Below, one piece after another: positions 14,535-15,875 of a stretch of DNA of 15,875 nt (its first letter is position 1; each line of letters begins with the position of its first letter). Origin of the DNA: an uncultured Kiritimatiellota bacterium (GTDB taxonomy: Bacteria; Verrucomicrobiota; Kiritimatiellia; RFP12; UBA1067); NCBI GenBank assembly GCA_934675625.1, contig CAKURH010000089.1, positions 1 to 15,875 on the forward strand, given 5' to 3'. Under the pieces are notes generated by a model. That model was not told the DNA's origin and did not search any database. It was given only the letters and a program-made list of their open reading frames with translations. The translations under genes were made by a program, and so were the position numbers.

Positions 14535-15371
14535 ATGATTTCCAAGCTGCTGGTCATTGCGGGGAAGGGCGACTATCCGCGTTTTGTCATTGCCGGTGCA
14601 CGCAAGGCTGGCGTGGCGAAGGTCGACGTGCTGTCCGTCAAGGGCTCGTGCGAATGGAAGACGCGACGGCTTGCGGACGAGGTTTTCTCGTTCGCGGCGG
14701 GCGAAAGCGACAAGGCTGTCGTCTGGGCGGCGGCGCGCGGCTATGACGCGGCGATGCTCGCGGGGCAAGTGAGTCCGATGTCGCTCTTTCGCGGCAAGTT
14801 CGACGAGACGGTGAAGGGCTGGCTGCGCGAGATGCCGGTCAAGAACGCGCACACGATTTTCGGACGGCTCGTCTCTGAGTTCGTAAAGGCCGGCGTGAGG
14901 ATAGTCGCGGCGAGTTCGTTCATGGACGGGCACTTTCCCGGCGTCGGGCCGCTCACGGCGCGCGACCTGACGCCGCTCGAACGTGATGACGTGCGGCGCG
15001 GACAGGAGGTCGCGCTCGATGTCGGGCGGCATGACGTCGGGCAGACCGTGCTCGTCAAGTCGGGCATGGTGCTTGCGGTCGAGGCGTTTGAGGGCACGAA
15101 CGCGGCCATCAAGCGCGCGGGTTCGCTGGGGCGCGGCTCCGTCTTGTTCAAGGCGGCGCGTGACGGACACGACTGGCGGTTTGACATTCCCGTCGTCGGG
15201 CTGACGACGCTCAAGAAGATGAAGAAGGCCGGCGTGACCGCGCTCGGCTTTCAGGCGGGGCGGCTGTTGCTGCTCGACCGCGCGAAAGTCGTCGATTTCG
15301 CGAACCGGCACGGCATCGCGATCGTCGGTATCGATTCGGGACTCCCCCCCGCGCCCCTTCGCCCCTGCTGA
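14535..15371 (+). CDS. lpxI: UDP-2,3-diacylglucosamine pyrophosphatase LpxI
   Basis: A 278-residue enzyme (DUF1009 family) that cleaves UDP-2,3-diacylglucosamine to lipid X and UMP in lipid A synthesis, replacing LpxH in bacteria that lack it. The N-terminal domain starts LLVIAGKGDYPRFVIAGARKAG. The C-terminal domain carries the family hallmarks D167-VGQTVLVK, VLAVEAFEGTNAAIKRAG (E183, E186-G-T-N) and PVVGLTTLKKMKKAGV. The ATG at 14535, four bases after the corA stop, is chosen because the conserved N terminus begins there; an upstream in-frame ATG at 14487 lies within corA and adds no conserved sequence. It implies a lipopolysaccharide-type outer membrane. Codon use is less uniformly G/C-ending than in lysS and corA. 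Confidence 0.94.
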   Translation: MISKLLVIAGKGDYPRFVIAGARKAGVAKVDVLSVKGSCEWKTRRLADEVFSFAAGESDKAVVWAAARGYDAAMLAGQVSPMSLFRGKFDETVKGWLREMPVKNAHTIFGRLVSEFVKAGVRIVAASSFMDGHFPGVGPLTARDLTPLERDDVRRGQEVALDVGRHDVGQTVLVKSGMVLAVEAFEGTNAAIKRAGSLGRGSVLFKAARDGHDWRFDIPVVGLTTLKKMKKAGVTALGFQAGRLLLLDRAKVVDFANRHGIAIVGIDSGLPPAPLRPC

Positions 15372-15510
15372 CGGCGGACAGGTGCGAAAAATTTTATTTC
15401 AGAGTCTATTTTTCTCGCCGGCAACAGGATCTTTGCGGAAACGCCAATAAATAAAGGACGAAATGCAAGTGGCTCTTGGGCCGTTGTCACCCGTTCGGGT
15501 GGGAGGGGGG
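15372..15510. other. Intergenic stretch between lpxI and the terminal secreted-protein gene
   Basis: This part of the roughly 390-base gap holds an AT-rich patch (aaaaattttatttc, then tatttttctc) and a short stem CACCC-GTTC-GGGTG at 15488-15501 followed by a G-rich run. Neither has the stem-plus-T-run form of a clear terminator on the + strand. I see no tRNA or convincing gene here. Confidence 0.5.
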
Positions 15511-15539
15511 TTGCGCGCATGAAAATAATTTGGTATAGT
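15511..15539 (+). promoter_or_regulatory. Promoter upstream of the terminal secreted-protein gene
   Basis: TTGCGC (15511-15516) and TATAGT (15534-15539) are 17 bases apart, and TGG directly before the -10 gives an extended -10 element. Transcription should begin near 15546, leaving a leader of about 70 bases to the first good start (15617) or about 220 bases to the start at 15764. Confidence 0.6.
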
Positions 15540-15565
15540 TCGCAGTGTCAAGGGCGTAGAAGGCT

Positions 15566-15581
15566 TTCGGCGAGTGCCGAA
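15566..15581 (+). promoter_or_regulatory. Short hairpin in the predicted 5' leader
   Basis: TTCGGC (15566-15571) and GCCGAA (15576-15581) are exact reverse complements around the tetraloop GAGT. It sits in the predicted transcribed leader before AAGAGGAAAG and the ATG pair at 15617/15620. It matches no riboswitch I know and may only stabilise the message. Confidence 0.45.
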
Positions 15582-15763
15582 CGGGTCTGATGCGTTCAAT
15601 AAAAACAAGAGGAAAGATGATGACGAAAAGCGTCAAGAATGTGATGAAGGGGGCGAGCGGTCTGGGAACCGTCCGCGCGCGTTTGTCATGCCTTGATGCC
15701 GTTCGTTCGGAATCTTCCCTTTCTCTCAATGGCACACTGGGTTGTGCCGGAAAGAAAAAAACA

Positions 15764-15875
15764 ATGAAGAAACTCATGATTGCGGCTTCCGCAGCACTCT
15801 GCGCGGCAGTCGGGTTCGGCGACGGCATCACCTCGGCGAATGTTGTCGGGTATCAGACCACCAAGCTCGCGGACA
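15764..15875 (+). CDS. Secreted protein, N-terminal fragment (cut by window end)
   Basis: Only 37 residues are visible. They begin with a clear signal peptide, MKKLMIAASAALCAAVGFG, followed by DGITSANVVGYQTTKLAD. From memory, the ANVVGYQT stretch right after the signal is common in exported proteins of Kiritimatiellota and related PVC bacteria; the function of such proteins is mostly unknown. The start at 15764 is chosen because it places the signal peptide at the N terminus, with GGAAAG (15749-15754) upstream. The frame is also open back to ATG at 15617 with a better ribosome site, which would add 49 residues before the signal. Confidence 0.75.
   Translation, partial: MKKLMIAASAALCAAVGFGDGITSANVVGYQTTKLAD

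Noticed and set aside
15463..15522. A 19-codon frame preceded by AAAGGA in the gap after lpxI
   Set aside because: The ribosome site is only four bases from the ATG, the composition is G-run dominated, and the frame overlaps the -35 of the better promoter.

Overview
The window reads as chromosomal DNA from a Gram-negative, high-GC bacterium, most likely of the PVC group and plausibly Kiritimatiellota (gut or rumen type). Direct support for an outer membrane comes from LpxI (lipid A synthesis) and a complete RND efflux set with a lipoprotein outer-membrane channel. The phylum guess is weaker. It rests on the secreted protein at the right edge, with an 'ANVVGYQTT' stretch just after its signal peptide, and on the 8-base tandem repeats; both recall this group from memory, not from a search.

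Layout, all genes on the + strand: (1) 1-5289 is an efflux locus: a C tract at the edge, a promoter overlapping a TetR-type operator, a TetR/AcrR regulator, an 8-bp repeat array, a periplasmic adaptor and an AcrB-like pump. (2) 5290-10335 interrupts that locus. A perfect 23-bp inverted repeat is followed by five tightly packed genes: a 5-methylcytosine DNA methyltransferase with an extra N-terminal domain, a probable PD-(D/E)XK-type restriction endonuclease, a 77-residue unknown, a secreted alpha/beta hydrolase and a secreted protein with a carboxypeptidase-regulatory-like fold. GC drops from about two thirds to the low-to-mid 40s inside the methyltransferase and recovers in the hydrolase gene, suggesting the restriction-modification core was acquired. 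(3) 10336-12063 holds the TolC-like channel gene with its own promoter; its signal peptide is partly encoded by an inverted copy of the repeat found downstream of tetR. (4) 12064-15371 is a housekeeping group, lysS-corA-lpxI, read from an extended -10 promoter. (5) 15372-15875 is a regulatory region and the start of a secreted-protein gene cut by the window end.

The regulator probably represses its own gene and the adaptor and pump genes. Adaptor, pump and the distal channel should form one tripartite exporter, but the channel promoter shows no copy of the operator. The methyltransferase and endonuclease most likely form a type II-like restriction-modification pair. Why two exported proteins are translationally coupled to it is unknown. 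The most unusual observations are this five-gene cassette, the chimeric methyltransferase, the repeat used as signal-peptide coding sequence, and nearly identical short-leader starts at tetR and lysS.
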